In this document: positions 12,888 through 20,494 of the stretch, piece by piece | How positions within the stretch are numbered: position 1 is the first letter of the stretch | Layout of the letters: each line of letters opens with the position of its first letter | From: Thiohalocapsa sp963698775 | Lineage (GTDB): Bacteria > Pseudomonadota > Gammaproteobacteria > Chromatiales > Chromatiaceae | Reading direction: 5' to 3' | Assembly (NCBI GenBank): GCA_963698775.1 | Contig: CAVOSE010000057.1 | Location: 99,017 to 163,016 of the forward strand | DNA length: 64,000 nucleotides | The notes under the pieces: model-generated | Seen by the model: the letters and a program-made list of their open reading frames with translations, nothing else | The model's database searches: none | What the model was told of the DNA's origin: nothing | Program-made: the position numbers and the translations under genes

Positions 12888-12974
12888 ACTACGAAAAACG
12901 CGAAATACGCGAAAGTAAGCAGTAACTCGGCTGTATTTCGAGAATTTTCGCGCTTTCCGCGTGTTTCGTAGTTC
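12888..12974. repeat. Long imperfect inverted repeat between convergent genes
   Basis: Arms at 12888-12915 and 12947-12974 pair over about 28 bases with three mismatches (outer ends AACTACGAA and TTCGTAGTT). It lies between two genes that end towards each other, so it may act as a bidirectional terminator. The arms are rich in CGCGAAA and TTTCGCG runs, as in dispersed palindromic elements. Confidence 0.6.
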
Positions 12975-13023
12975 AGAGAAGATGTACCGCTTGTTGTTGA
13001 ATCGTTACTAAGCAAGCGCTGAC

Positions 13024-13060
13024 GCTCCAGCTTCACGTCAGGTGTTTACGAAGCTGGAGC
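13024..13060. terminator. Perfect 11-bp inverted repeat downstream of the response regulator
   Basis: GCTCCAGCTTC at 13024-13034 is mirrored by GAAGCTGGAGC at 13050-13060. It sits 20 bases past the stop of the leftward response regulator gene. No T-run is seen, so it could be a weak terminator or a small dispersed palindrome. Confidence 0.45.
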
Positions 13061-13080
13061 TTCTCGGAGCAGGAGCAAAC

Positions 13081-14424
13081 TCAACTATCCGCCAGTCCGT
13101 AGCGGCGAATCAGTCGGTAGATATTGCGCTCGCTAACGGCCAGTACGGACGCCACCTTGGCGCGGCGACCCGATTGTTTTTGCAACTGCAACCGCAGGTA
13201 TTCCTCTTGCAGTTCGTCGAGCGTCGGGTCGTGATCGAAGCTGACGGTGACCTTGACGCCACCGCCGTTGCCGAAGGCGAGGTGCTCCGGGCCGATGACG
13301 CCGGCATCACGGGACAGGATGATGGCCCGCTCGACGACGTTCTTGAGTTCGCGCACGTTGCCCGGCCAATCGTAGGCGGTGAGGCGACGTAGCGCCTCGG
13401 GCACGATGCGCTTGTTGATGCGTCGCGAGAAGTTGTGGTGCTGGACGAAGTGATCGATCAGATACGGGATATCGTCACGTCGCGCCCGCAGCGGCGGCAC
13501 CTCGACGACGAACGTGCTGAGGCGGTAAAACAGGTCGGCGCGGAAGTCGCCGCCTTGGCTCATGGACTGGAGATCGCGGTTGGTGGCGGCGACGATGCGG
13601 GCGTTGGCGTTGAGGTCCTTGGTGCCGCCGAGGCGCCGGAACATGCCGGTCTCCAGCACGCGCAACAGCTTGGCCTGGATGGTGGCGTCGATCTCGCCGA
13701 TCTCGTCCAGGAACAGGGTTCCGCCCTCGGCCCCTTCGATCAACCCGCGCTTGAGCCGGTCGGCACCGGTAAAGGCGCCCTTCTCATGCCCGAACAGCTC
13801 GGATTCGAACAGCTTCTCCTGTAGGGTACAGCAGTCCACCGGCACGAAGTTGTGGCGCGCGCGGTCGCTGCTGTCGTGGACGGCGCGGGCGACCAGCTCC
13901 TTGCCGCAACCGCTCTCGCCCTGGATCAGGACATTGACGTCGGAGGGGCCGACGATGGAGATGGTCTCTTTGGTGCGCTGCAGCGCCTCGCTGACGCCGA
14001 CCATGAAGCTGCCGGTCGATTCCTTGGCCTTGAGTCGCTGCTGACAGAAACGGTGGTCTTTGCGCAGGGCGGCGTCCTCCAGCGCCCGCTGCACCACCAG
14101 CGCCAGCTCGTCGGGGCTGACCGGCTTGACCAGATACTCGAACGCCCCGGCCTTCATGGCCGCGACGGCATCGCGCACCGAGCCGTAGGCGGTCAGCACC
14201 ACGACGGGCTGCCCCTTGGCCAAGTCCGGCAGCCGTTCCAGGGCATCGGCGTCGGCGAGCCGGACATCGGTGATGATCAGATGTGGCTCATGTTCAGCTA
14301 GATAGGCGTCAGCCTCACGCCATGCCCGTGCACCGAACACATCGAACCCGAGCCCGGCCAGTTGCTGCGTGAGCAAACGGTTCAGAACCGCGTCGTCCTC
14401 GATGATGAGAATCTTGCGGGCCAC
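13081..14424 (-). CDS. Sigma-54-dependent response regulator (NtrC family enhancer-binding protein)
   Basis: A 447-residue regulator with all three NtrC-type parts. The receiver domain has acidic residues D10/D11, phosphoacceptor D53 (IITDVRLAD) and K in LVKPVSPDE. The AAA+ domain has Walker A GESGCGKE, the sigma-54 contact loop GAFTGA, Walker B GTLFLDEIGE and WPGNVRELKN. A Fis-type helix-turn-helix lies at the end (KVASVLAVSERNIYRLIRRY). It activates sigma-54 RNA polymerase from distant sites. The kinase gene starts upstream and ends 3 bases before this ATG, so the two are co-transcribed. Two sigma-54-like promoters with palindromic upstream sites at 16.5-18.0 kb are the natural candidate targets (inference). 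Confidence 0.93.
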   Translation of the reverse strand: MARKILIIEDDAVLNRLLTQQLAGLGFDVFGARAWREADAYLAEHEPHLIITDVRLADADALERLPDLAKGQPVVVLTAYGSVRDAVAAMKAGAFEYLVKPVSPDELALVVQRALEDAALRKDHRFCQQRLKAKESTGSFMVGVSEALQRTKETISIVGPSDVNVLIQGESGCGKELVARAVHDSSDRARHNFVPVDCCTLQEKLFESELFGHEKGAFTGADRLKRGLIEGAEGGTLFLDEIGEIDATIQAKLLRVLETGMFRRLGGTKDLNANARIVAATNRDLQSMSQGGDFRADLFYRLSTFVVEVPPLRARRDDIPYLIDHFVQHHNFSRRINKRIVPEALRRLTAYDWPGNVRELKNVVERAIILSRDAGVIGPEHLAFGNGGGVKVTVSFDHDPTLDELQEEYLRLQLQKQSGRRAKVASVLAVSERNIYRLIRRYGLADS

Positions 14425-14427
14425 AAC

Positions 14428-16329
14428 TCAGGCCTGCGCCCCAACGGCTGCGCGATCGGCGCTCGCGCCCGCATCGCCCACGGTGAGCCTATCGGCATCC
14501 GGGAAGCGCACGGTAAAGCGGCTGCCCTGTCCGGGTTCGCTGTCGACGGCGATGCTGCCGCCATGGCCCTCGACAATGGCCTTGGTGATCGACAACCCCA
14601 GGCCGGTACCGCGCACGCCGTCCGCACGGCGGCTGAAAAACGGCTCGAAAATGCTCTGCAGATCAGCGGCGGCGATGCCAACGCCGGTATCTTCGAACCG
14701 CACGCTGATTTGCGCGCCCTGACGCACGCCACGCACCAGCAGACGACCACCCCGAGGCATGGCGTGGCAGGCGTTCTGCGCCAGATTGAGCGCCATCATG
14801 CGCAGGTCGCTGTCCGCTGCCAGCACCCGCAGCGGTGCATCGACCACCTGCAGCTCCATCCTGATGCCGGCGGTTTCGGCCTCCCAGGCGAGCAGCTTGA
14901 GCGTGTCGTCCAATACGGCATCCAAGTTCACCAGCTCCGGCTGAGTCGATGGCGGCATGCTGAGTTTGAGTAGTCGCTCCGTGACACGCTCGCACTGCTC
15001 GACTTGTTGCATCACTAAGGTGAGATGCTGCTCCAATTCGGTCTGATGCCCTCCCGGCAGTTGGTTGATCCGCTCCGCGGCATGGACAACCAGACGCAGG
15101 GAGGTGAGCGGGTTGTGAATCTCGTGCGCCACGCCGGCGGCCAAGCGGCCCAGCTCGGAAAGGCGTTGCTCGTGCGAGAACCGCACTTGCTGGCGCAGAT
15201 CGCGAATCGACTCGACCACCATGCGCCGAAGGCGACCGTTGCGCATCACCTGCACTGGGGCGGCATAGGTCTCGACGTCCAGCTTTTCGCCATCGGCCCG
15301 CACGTGCCGCTCGACCAGCCGCAACGGCTCGTTGGTGGCGGTGACCTCCTTCAGGGTGCAGAGCGTCAACCGACCAGGACAGGGCGCGTCGCGCCCGTGG
15401 GTGGCGGCGTAACAGAGCGACGGCGCCGGTTTCGCGTCGCTGTAACCGAGCTGTCGGCGATAGCTGGCATTGGCCAGCACCACCCGAAAGTCTTCGTCGA
15501 TCACGCGCACGCCGTCCGGAATGGCATCCACCAGGGCCTGCAAGTAGTCCTCTTTCTGCTGCAACTCGTGAATCTTGCCGCGGAGGCTCTCGGCCATGCC
15601 GTTGAAGCGATCGGCCAGCAGCGAGAACTCGTCGTGCCCCGGCAGATAAATGCGGGTATCCAGTTCGCCAGCCGCCAGACGTTCACTCGCCTCGGTTAAG
15701 CGCGCCGCCGGACGAACCACATAGCGCCGCATGAACCACCAGCCACCCGCCAGGTTGACCAGCACGATGAGTGCACCGGAGCCCATCAGCAGCAGGGTGG
15801 TGGCGCGCGCCTTGAGCCGTATCGGGGTGGCGTCGAAATCCACGTAAAGGGTACCGCCCGCAAGCTGGTTCAGCCCTTGCCCATCCGCAAGACCCTGATT
15901 CGCAGAGGGCTCGGCGATCGGGTTAGCGCTGCGCAGCACCGCCCCCGCACTGCCGCCCTCGATCAGTTCTAGGCCCGCGTCCAAGTGACGCCCCTGTGGC
16001 GGTGCAACGAATTGGCCGATGGCCCTGCTGTCGCTAGCGACGCGGAGCCGACCGTCGCCGTCGGCGATGCTGATACTCAGAATGCCCTCTGCGTCGGTTA
16101 GGCGCTTGACCCTGTCGTTGAGGCCGGCAAGGTCGTTCTGGCTTGGGAGACTGGCGAGGGATGCCTGCACGACGCGGCTGACTTGGTCGGCTGCAACTCG
16201 CTGTTCGCGCTCCAACTGCCCGCGGTACAGGCTCATGAATAGGATCAAGAAGAATAGCGAACTCGCAAGCAGACCCGCGGCCGTTCCGGCCGCGAACTTT
16301 CGGTTCAGACTTTTGCTCAGCCATTGCAT
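14428..16329 (-). CDS. Membrane sensor histidine kinase (HAMP-PAS-HisKA-HATPase)
   Basis: A 633-residue kinase. TM1 is at residues 13-34 and TM2 at about 180-205, enclosing a periplasmic sensor domain of about 145 residues. HAMP follows (VVRPAARLTEASERLAAGELD), then a PAS domain with a Cys-containing loop (LCYAATHGRDAPCPGRLTLC). The HisKA box is LGRLAAGVAHEIHNPLTSL with the phospho-His. The ATPase has N box NLAQNACHA, G1 DTGVGI and G2 GTGLGLSI. The PAS Cys pattern CY...CPG...C resembles the type seen in NtrB/AtoS-like sensors. It pairs with the sigma-54 regulator 3 bases downstream. ATG 16329 starts just before TM1; no good Shine-Dalgarno is visible there. Confidence 0.9.
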   Translation of the reverse strand: MQWLSKSLNRKFAAGTAAGLLASSLFFLILFMSLYRGQLEREQRVAADQVSRVVQASLASLPSQNDLAGLNDRVKRLTDAEGILSISIADGDGRLRVASDSRAIGQFVAPPQGRHLDAGLELIEGGSAGAVLRSANPIAEPSANQGLADGQGLNQLAGGTLYVDFDATPIRLKARATTLLLMGSGALIVLVNLAGGWWFMRRYVVRPAARLTEASERLAAGELDTRIYLPGHDEFSLLADRFNGMAESLRGKIHELQQKEDYLQALVDAIPDGVRVIDEDFRVVLANASYRRQLGYSDAKPAPSLCYAATHGRDAPCPGRLTLCTLKEVTATNEPLRLVERHVRADGEKLDVETYAAPVQVMRNGRLRRMVVESIRDLRQQVRFSHEQRLSELGRLAAGVAHEIHNPLTSLRLVVHAAERINQLPGGHQTELEQHLTLVMQQVEQCERVTERLLKLSMPPSTQPELVNLDAVLDDTLKLLAWEAETAGIRMELQVVDAPLRVLAADSDLRMMALNLAQNACHAMPRGGRLLVRGVRQGAQISVRFEDTGVGIAAADLQSIFEPFFSRRADGVRGTGLGLSITKAIVEGHGGSIAVDSEPGQGSRFTVRFPDADRLTVGDAGASADRAAVGAQA

Positions 16330-16568
16330 AGGGGTGTTGCACCGATATCGGGAAACGCTCGAAGACCGGGCCACGTCCCAAGACGCGCCCCCCGCCGAAG
16401 CCGGGCTTTTCGCCCGCAGGCGTGATGAGCGGACAAATTCGCCCTCAACACTTACTATTAGCAGGCTGGAGAGGTTTTCGCCATCAGTGGATCTACGGTA
16501 CTCCGCATAGGGAAAGTGGAGCGGTACCAATCCCACCCATACGGATCGTCAACACGGCCAAAGGCGAC

Positions 16569-16594
16569 CCTGACAATACTGACGTTTTGTCAGG
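16569..16594. promoter_or_regulatory. Palindrome, candidate enhancer-binding-protein site
   Basis: CCTGACAA at 16569-16576 and TTGTCAGG at 16587-16594 form a perfect 8-bp inverted repeat with a 10-base spacer. It ends 110 bases before a sigma-54-like promoter, a usual distance for an upstream activating site. Its CTGAC/GTCAG half-sites recur at 17712 and 17892 ahead of the second such promoter. Confidence 0.6.
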
Positions 16595-16665
16595 CTGATC
16601 ACCGCGCCAGCGGCTGTTTCCGGCATTGGTTTGCCCATCTGTCTTGACCGAGACTCCTGCAACTG

Positions 16666-16684
16666 TACCGTTTTAGCGACGGTA
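16666..16684. promoter_or_regulatory. Small palindrome upstream of the sigma-54 promoter
   Basis: TACCGT and ACGGTA flank a 7-base spacer, 20 bases before the -24 box. Possible second operator; role unknown. Confidence 0.3.
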
Positions 16685-16704
16685 TCTCGTTTTTGCCGCC
16701 CCTG

Positions 16705-16720
16705 AGGCACAGTGCTTGCA
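16705..16720 (+). promoter_or_regulatory. Sigma-54 (-24/-12) promoter
   Basis: AGGCAC-AGTGC-TTGCA matches the TGGCAC-N5-TTGCW consensus in all but the first base, with the invariant GG and GC dinucleotides 12 bases apart. The next gene starts 48 bases downstream at 16768. The enhancer palindrome at 16569 and the adjacent sigma-54 regulator gene support it. Confidence 0.7.
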
Positions 16721-16767
16721 GTTGCTCGAAGACCGAATAAATCAACAGTCAACGACAAGGGGAAATC

Positions 16768-17598
16768 ATGAGCCATCGCAACGCGCTGATCGGGAGAACG
16801 AGTGTTCTTTGGTTAGGTCTGCTCGGGTCTACCGCCGCTTTCGCCGCAGAGACCGACAACTCCTTACAAGCCTTCGGCGCGGCCTTGCAGGCTGCGGGCT
16901 GGCAAGTGGAGGTATTGGTGGATGGCAGCCTCCAATTGACGCCGGGTAACAGAGCTGTCCAAAGCGTCGATCCGGTCGTGACCAAGGACAGCACCGATGC
17001 GCCTCTCGCTGGCATCTATGAAGCAACCGCGGACGCAGTGGGATGGCAAACCCTGCGACGCCTCGGCTGGCGGATTGAGACGGACGCCGATGGCGCGACG
17101 TTGTTGTTCCCTCCGTCGTCTGTACCCGCTTCCGAAGCGGGAACGCGAACCGTGGCACCAGTCACGTCGATCTCGCAACCAGAGGTCGACCAGGCGCCTG
17201 ACCCATCAAGCACTGCGCAGGATGAAGTGGCGCAGGACCTGGATGCGTTGTTTGCACAACGTGGCTGGCGCAGCCAACGCCAAACGGACGGCTCGCTGTT
17301 GCTCATACCGCAACAGCGCGTCGCGGCCGACACTGTCGGCATCCAGCCGGCCGCGGGTTTCATTCCCGCCGCGGTGACCGAGGGGCAGATCCAACTCCCA
17401 GTGGACGACTGGCGAAAGGCTCGCGCGGTGGCCACTTCTTGGCTCGACGCCTACGGCGACGACAAGTTGCGACTCGGTAAGCTGCGGCGCGTCTTGCGCG
17501 TCTATGTGGTCAGCGTCGTCGAGCGTATGCGCCCCGCCGCGTTGCGTCACCAGCTGTCGATCAGCGTCGACGACGGGCGCGTTGTCGTCCTGAACTAG
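16768..17598 (+). CDS. Exported protein with three GW...DG.L.L.P repeats
   Basis: A 276-residue protein with a signal peptide (GLLGSTAAFAAETD, cleavage near residue 27). Three similar units are visible: GWQVEVLVDGSLQLTPG (about 44-60), GWRIETDADGATLLFPP (about 100-116) and GWRSQRQTDGSLLLIPQ (about 167-183), each preceded by a Leu-rich helix. A fourth, unlike region ends the protein. The start has a strong AAGGGGA Shine-Dalgarno. It is the first gene behind the sigma-54 promoter at 16705. The DG.L.L.P motif resembles the TPxG..Y.YP module of proteins at 18.5 and 26-27 kb. I do not recognise a family; a periplasmic scaffold or binding role is a guess. Confidence 0.7.
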   Translation: MSHRNALIGRTSVLWLGLLGSTAAFAAETDNSLQAFGAALQAAGWQVEVLVDGSLQLTPGNRAVQSVDPVVTKDSTDAPLAGIYEATADAVGWQTLRRLGWRIETDADGATLLFPPSSVPASEAGTRTVAPVTSISQPEVDQAPDPSSTAQDEVAQDLDALFAQRGWRSQRQTDGSLLLIPQQRVAADTVGIQPAAGFIPAAVTEGQIQLPVDDWRKARAVATSWLDAYGDDKLRLGKLRRVLRVYVVSVVERMRPAALRHQLSISVDDGRVVVLN

Positions 17599-17711
17599 CC
17601 CGCGCGACGCGACGGAGTCCCCCGGCAAGGCCTACTCTCCGTCATGCAGACGGGGAGCAAGGCCCCGGCAATCGAAAGTCGACGGGGCGAGTACCCCGGC
17701 CAACAGCTCGA

Positions 17712-17726
17712 TGACAGATTGTCAGG
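17712..17726. promoter_or_regulatory. TGACA-GAT-TGTCA palindrome, candidate activator site
   Basis: TGACAGATTGTCAGG is nearly the same as the palindrome at 17892 (TGACAGATCGTCAGG), giving a repeated site about 180 bases apart upstream of a sigma-54-like promoter at 17993. Confidence 0.5.
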
Positions 17727-17891
17727 TTTCTTGATCGTCCCCTTCGCTGCCTCCCCTTCGCGTTCTTCCGGCCTGGCCACGATCCGGTATGTCTCTGTTC
17801 CGAATGAAGTCGGACTCGCGTTGAGTCCGAGTCTTCGGTGCTCGACCCGGGACATCCGCGGACGGTCGGCTGGGCGCATAAGCAAACACTG

Positions 17892-17906
17892 CTGACAGAT
17901 CGTCAG
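17892..17906. promoter_or_regulatory. CTGAC-AGATC-GTCAG palindrome, candidate activator site
   Basis: Perfect 5-bp arms with 5-base spacer, 87 bases before the -24 element at 17993. Shares half-sites with 16569 and 17712, so all three could bind the same regulator. Confidence 0.55.
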
Positions 17907-17962
17907 GAAAGACTGGCCTTAGCGCTTGGAGCGAAGTTCGTGATTGAGAAAAATAATATATA

Positions 17963-17975
17963 TGTCAATACCTTA
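17963..17975 (+). promoter_or_regulatory. IHF-like site in an AT-rich spacer
   Basis: TGTCAA-TACC-TTA fits the IHF consensus WATCAANNNNTTR with one mismatch, inside a conspicuously AT-rich stretch (about 17940-17990) between the activator palindromes and the promoter. DNA bending by IHF is common in this arrangement. Confidence 0.4.
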
Positions 17976-17992
17976 AAATTTATTTCCCGACA

Positions 17993-18008
17993 TGGACCAG
18001 GTTTTGCT
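17993..18008 (+). promoter_or_regulatory. Sigma-54 (-24/-12) promoter of the molybdoenzyme locus
   Basis: TGGACC-AGGTT-TTGCT has the invariant GG and GC at 12-base spacing and the full TTGCW -12 box. The first gene behind it starts at 18128, leaving an untranslated leader of about 110 bases. Confidence 0.6.
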
Positions 18009-18127
18009 TCTACCAAATCGGCGGTCGCAAGGCGGCCACGGCAGGACGCCCACGACGGGGAACCAGGGACGCGAAGCCCCGCCGACAGAGTCCGATGTCG
18101 TGACGCGAAGCAAAGCGGAGGTGATTG

Positions 18128-18436
18128 ATGCGAAACAGAGCCATGAAGGCAGCGCTACTAATCGGTATGGGCGCGGCGCAGGGTGCAATGGCCCTGGCAG
18201 CAGAAGGCTACCCCATCGCCGGCACGCAGCCGTCGGAACGACCCGCCGGGGCTCCAACGATCCGCGAGGTGCGGAAACCTGAGGGCTGGTTCACCAGGGC
18301 CTTGACCGGGATCTCCCGACCTTACCCCCCCAGCCTAAGGTTCCTTGAGGACCAGGGTAATTGGTACACCCCCTTCAACCATCCGGGAATGCCTGGTCGG
18401 TACGACATCCGCGGTTGGCATGTCGAAGGCCTTTAA
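18128..18436 (+). CDS. Small exported protein of unknown function
   Basis: A 102-residue protein with a signal peptide (MKAALLIGMGAAQGAMALAA, cleavage before EGYP). The mature part of about 77 residues is rich in Pro, Gly and aromatics, ending NHPGMPGRYDIRGWHVEGL, with no Cys. Shine-Dalgarno GGAG lies 8 bases before ATG 18128; a TTG directly before it is an alternative. It opens the collinear gene set that includes the Met-rich protein, cytochrome and molybdoenzyme, behind the sigma-54-like promoter. No family recognised. Confidence 0.7.
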   Translation: MRNRAMKAALLIGMGAAQGAMALAAEGYPIAGTQPSERPAGAPTIREVRKPEGWFTRALTGISRPYPPSLRFLEDQGNWYTPFNHPGMPGRYDIRGWHVEGL

Positions 18437-18472
18437 TGTTCCCAACACCAAAGAGACGAGGAGAGACGAGCA

Positions 18473-19423
18473 ATGAAACTATCCGTTAAGAGGTTGAGTA
18501 AGGTCGCTGCTTCCGCTATCGCTGGGCTGGCCCTGGCCGGTAGCGGCACAGCGGCCTACAGCATGGGCGGCATGTCCGGCATGGGCGGCTACTGGGTCCC
18601 GTCTGGAATGTCCGGCATGTCCGGCATGGGCGGCATGGGCGGCATGTCCGGTATGGGCGGCATGTCCGGTATGGGCGGCATGTCCGGTATGGGCGGCTAC
18701 TGGGTTCCGTCTGGAATGTCCGGTATGGGCGGCATGTCCGGTATGGGCGGCATGGGCGGCATGTCCGGTATGGGCGGCATGTCCGGTATGGGCGGCTACT
18801 GGGTTCCGTCCGGCATGTCGGGCATGAGCGGCATGGGCGGTATGTCCGGCATGGGTGGCATGGGCGGCATGTCTGGAATGGGCGGCATGTCTGGAATGGG
18901 TGGCATGTCCGGCATGGGCGGCATGTCTGGAATGGGCGGTATGTCCGGCATGTCCGGCTACTTCAAGATCACGCCTGAAGGCTCGATCTACTTCTATCCC
19001 ATGACTGGCATGGGTGGCATGTCCGGCATGAGTGGAATGGGCGGTATGTCCGGCATGGGCGGTATGGGCGGTATGTCCGGCATGGGCGGTATGTCCGGCA
19101 TGTATGGCATGGACGGTATGTCCGGCATGGGCGGCATGGGCGGCATGTCCGGAATGTCCGGCATGGGCGGCTGGACCTGGGTCCCCAGCGGCATGAGCGG
19201 TATGTCGGGTATGGGCGGCATGGGTGGCATGTCCGGAATGGGCGGCATGGGTGGCATGTCCGGCATGGGTGGCATGGGCGGCATGTCCGGAATGTCCGGC
19301 ATGGGCGGATGGACCTGGGTCCCCAGCGGCATGGGCGGCATGTCCGGGATGGGAGGAATGGGCGGTATGTCAGGGATGGGTGGCATGTCAGGGATGGGCG
19401 GCTGGGCTCCGCCTGCCAACTAA
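18473..19423 (+). CDS. Exported Met/Gly/Ser-repeat protein
   Basis: A 316-residue protein: a signal peptide (residues 1 to about 28, ending GTAAYS), then almost entirely repeats of GMSGM and GGM units. The array is broken by five aromatic inserts: GGYWVPSGM three times and GGWTWVPSGM twice. In the middle is one non-repeat module, YFKITPEGSIYFYPMTG. There is no Cys and almost no charge. Extreme Met content suggests soft-metal binding or oxidation buffering; Gly plus aromatic repeats also recall sulfur-globule envelope proteins of purple sulfur bacteria, which are Gly/Tyr-rich. Both are guesses. Shine-Dalgarno GAGGAG precedes ATG 18473. It lies 37 bases after the small exported protein and 200 bases before the cytochrome. 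Confidence 0.8.
   Translation: MKLSVKRLSKVAASAIAGLALAGSGTAAYSMGGMSGMGGYWVPSGMSGMSGMGGMGGMSGMGGMSGMGGMSGMGGYWVPSGMSGMGGMSGMGGMGGMSGMGGMSGMGGYWVPSGMSGMSGMGGMSGMGGMGGMSGMGGMSGMGGMSGMGGMSGMGGMSGMSGYFKITPEGSIYFYPMTGMGGMSGMSGMGGMSGMGGMGGMSGMGGMSGMYGMDGMSGMGGMGGMSGMSGMGGWTWVPSGMSGMSGMGGMGGMSGMGGMGGMSGMGGMGGMSGMSGMGGWTWVPSGMGGMSGMGGMGGMSGMGGMSGMGGWAPPAN
18564..19410 (+). repeat. In-frame tandem DNA repeat array coding for GMSG/GGM units
   Basis: Near-continuous units of 6-18 bases, most commonly GGCATGTCCGGCATGGGC with third-base variants (GGT/GGC/GGA, TCC/TCT/TCA). Third-position variety shows the array is old enough to have drifted while protein sequence was kept, though block duplications such as the 19141-19200 and 19281-19330 segments look recent. 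Confidence 0.8.
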
Positions 19424-19627
19424 GAGAGCGCCAGTTCGCTCTAAGGCTCTTTCCAGCACAAGGCGGTGCTGGCGGAGCCGGTCGCGCCCCCGCATCGCCG
19501 CGGGGTCGCGGCAACCAATCAGCCGGGACTCGCAGATCAAACCGGCCTAAACACTGTAGAAATCGCTGGATAGGGCGCACGGATCGAGCCAGCACCATCG
19601 AGCCAGCCACCTTGGGGAGGCCCTGTG

Positions 19628-20494
19628 ATGTCGAAGATCAGTCTCATCGCGATCTTGTTCGCCCTGTTCGCGGCGCCGACTCAGGCGGGAAACACCCAAG
19701 GATTGGATGGGCTCAGCTACGATCAGGCGCGATGGCATCCGCTGCATTTCAAGCCGGCCAGCGAGACCGCTTCCGACGCGGATTGCCTGGCCTGCCATGC
19801 CGAGGTACTGCAACAGAGCGTCCGCGCGGAATCCCCCGCGGGCGTCAAGGCCAGCGAGGCACTCGCCTGGTACGAGACCCTCGACACATACGAGGGCGAG
19901 GAGGACAACTTCCACCGCCGCCATCTGGTCACCGACTATGCCAAGCAGGTCATGGACCTCAAGTGCAACACCTGTCACTTGGGCAACGACCCGCGGGAAG
20001 AGACAGGCATGTCGTACGCCGGCGGCGATCCGACCCTGACCTTGCGCAAACAGGTCGACCCCAACGTCTGTCTGCTTTGCCATGGTCAGTTTCCTTATCA
20101 AAACATGGGCGTCCCCGGCCCCTGGTTGGAGTACGGGGTCGCCTTCCAGAACAATTGCCTGCTGTGTCACGTGACCTTCCGCACCAACCGGCACAACGTC
20201 AATTACCTCAAGCCGCAAGCCATCGAGCAACTGGCCACGGAGAAGCAAGACGTCTGTTTCGGCTGCCACGGCGGTCGCCCCTGGTACCGCATCAGCTATC
20301 CCTACCCGCGCCACGCCTGGCCCGGGATGGCGGAACCTGTTCCGGATTGGGCCAAAGATCGGCCGGTCGAATCCGAACCCCGTTTTCTGATCGGCATCGG
20401 CACGTCGGAGCAGGCGGCGGTGAATCAAGCGCCTGAGCAGCCGACGGCGTCCGAACCAGACAGTCAGGCCCCCACTCAGGAGAGCAACCCATGA
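19628..20494 (+). CDS. Pentaheme cytochrome c
   Basis: A 288-residue periplasmic protein with a signal peptide (LIAILFALFAAPTQAG). Five CxxCH heme sites are visible: CLACH, CNTCH, CLLCH, CLLCH and CFGCH. After the last heme a Pro/Glu-rich tail of about 60 residues follows. GGGGAGG precedes the start; GTG 19625 is an alternative to ATG 19628. The stop overlaps the molybdoenzyme ATG by 4 bases (ATGA), so the two are translationally coupled. It is probably the electron partner of the molybdoenzyme, in place of a DmsC/PsrC-type membrane anchor, which is not seen in the cluster. Confidence 0.9.
   Translation: MSKISLIAILFALFAAPTQAGNTQGLDGLSYDQARWHPLHFKPASETASDADCLACHAEVLQQSVRAESPAGVKASEALAWYETLDTYEGEEDNFHRRHLVTDYAKQVMDLKCNTCHLGNDPREETGMSYAGGDPTLTLRKQVDPNVCLLCHGQFPYQNMGVPGPWLEYGVAFQNNCLLCHVTFRTNRHNVNYLKPQAIEQLATEKQDVCFGCHGGRPWYRISYPYPRHAWPGMAEPVPDWAKDRPVESEPRFLIGIGTSEQAAVNQAPEQPTASEPDSQAPTQESNP

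Noticed and set aside
18564..19410. Repeat array considered as CRISPR or minisatellite
   Set aside because: Units are coding, contiguous and without unique spacers; no cas genes are nearby.
18969..19610. Minus-strand Cys/Pro/Arg-rich and Pro/Met/Asp/Ile repeat frames opposite the Met-rich gene
   Set aside because: They are the reverse reading of the in-frame repeat array. The sense frame has a signal peptide and ribosome binding site; these do not.
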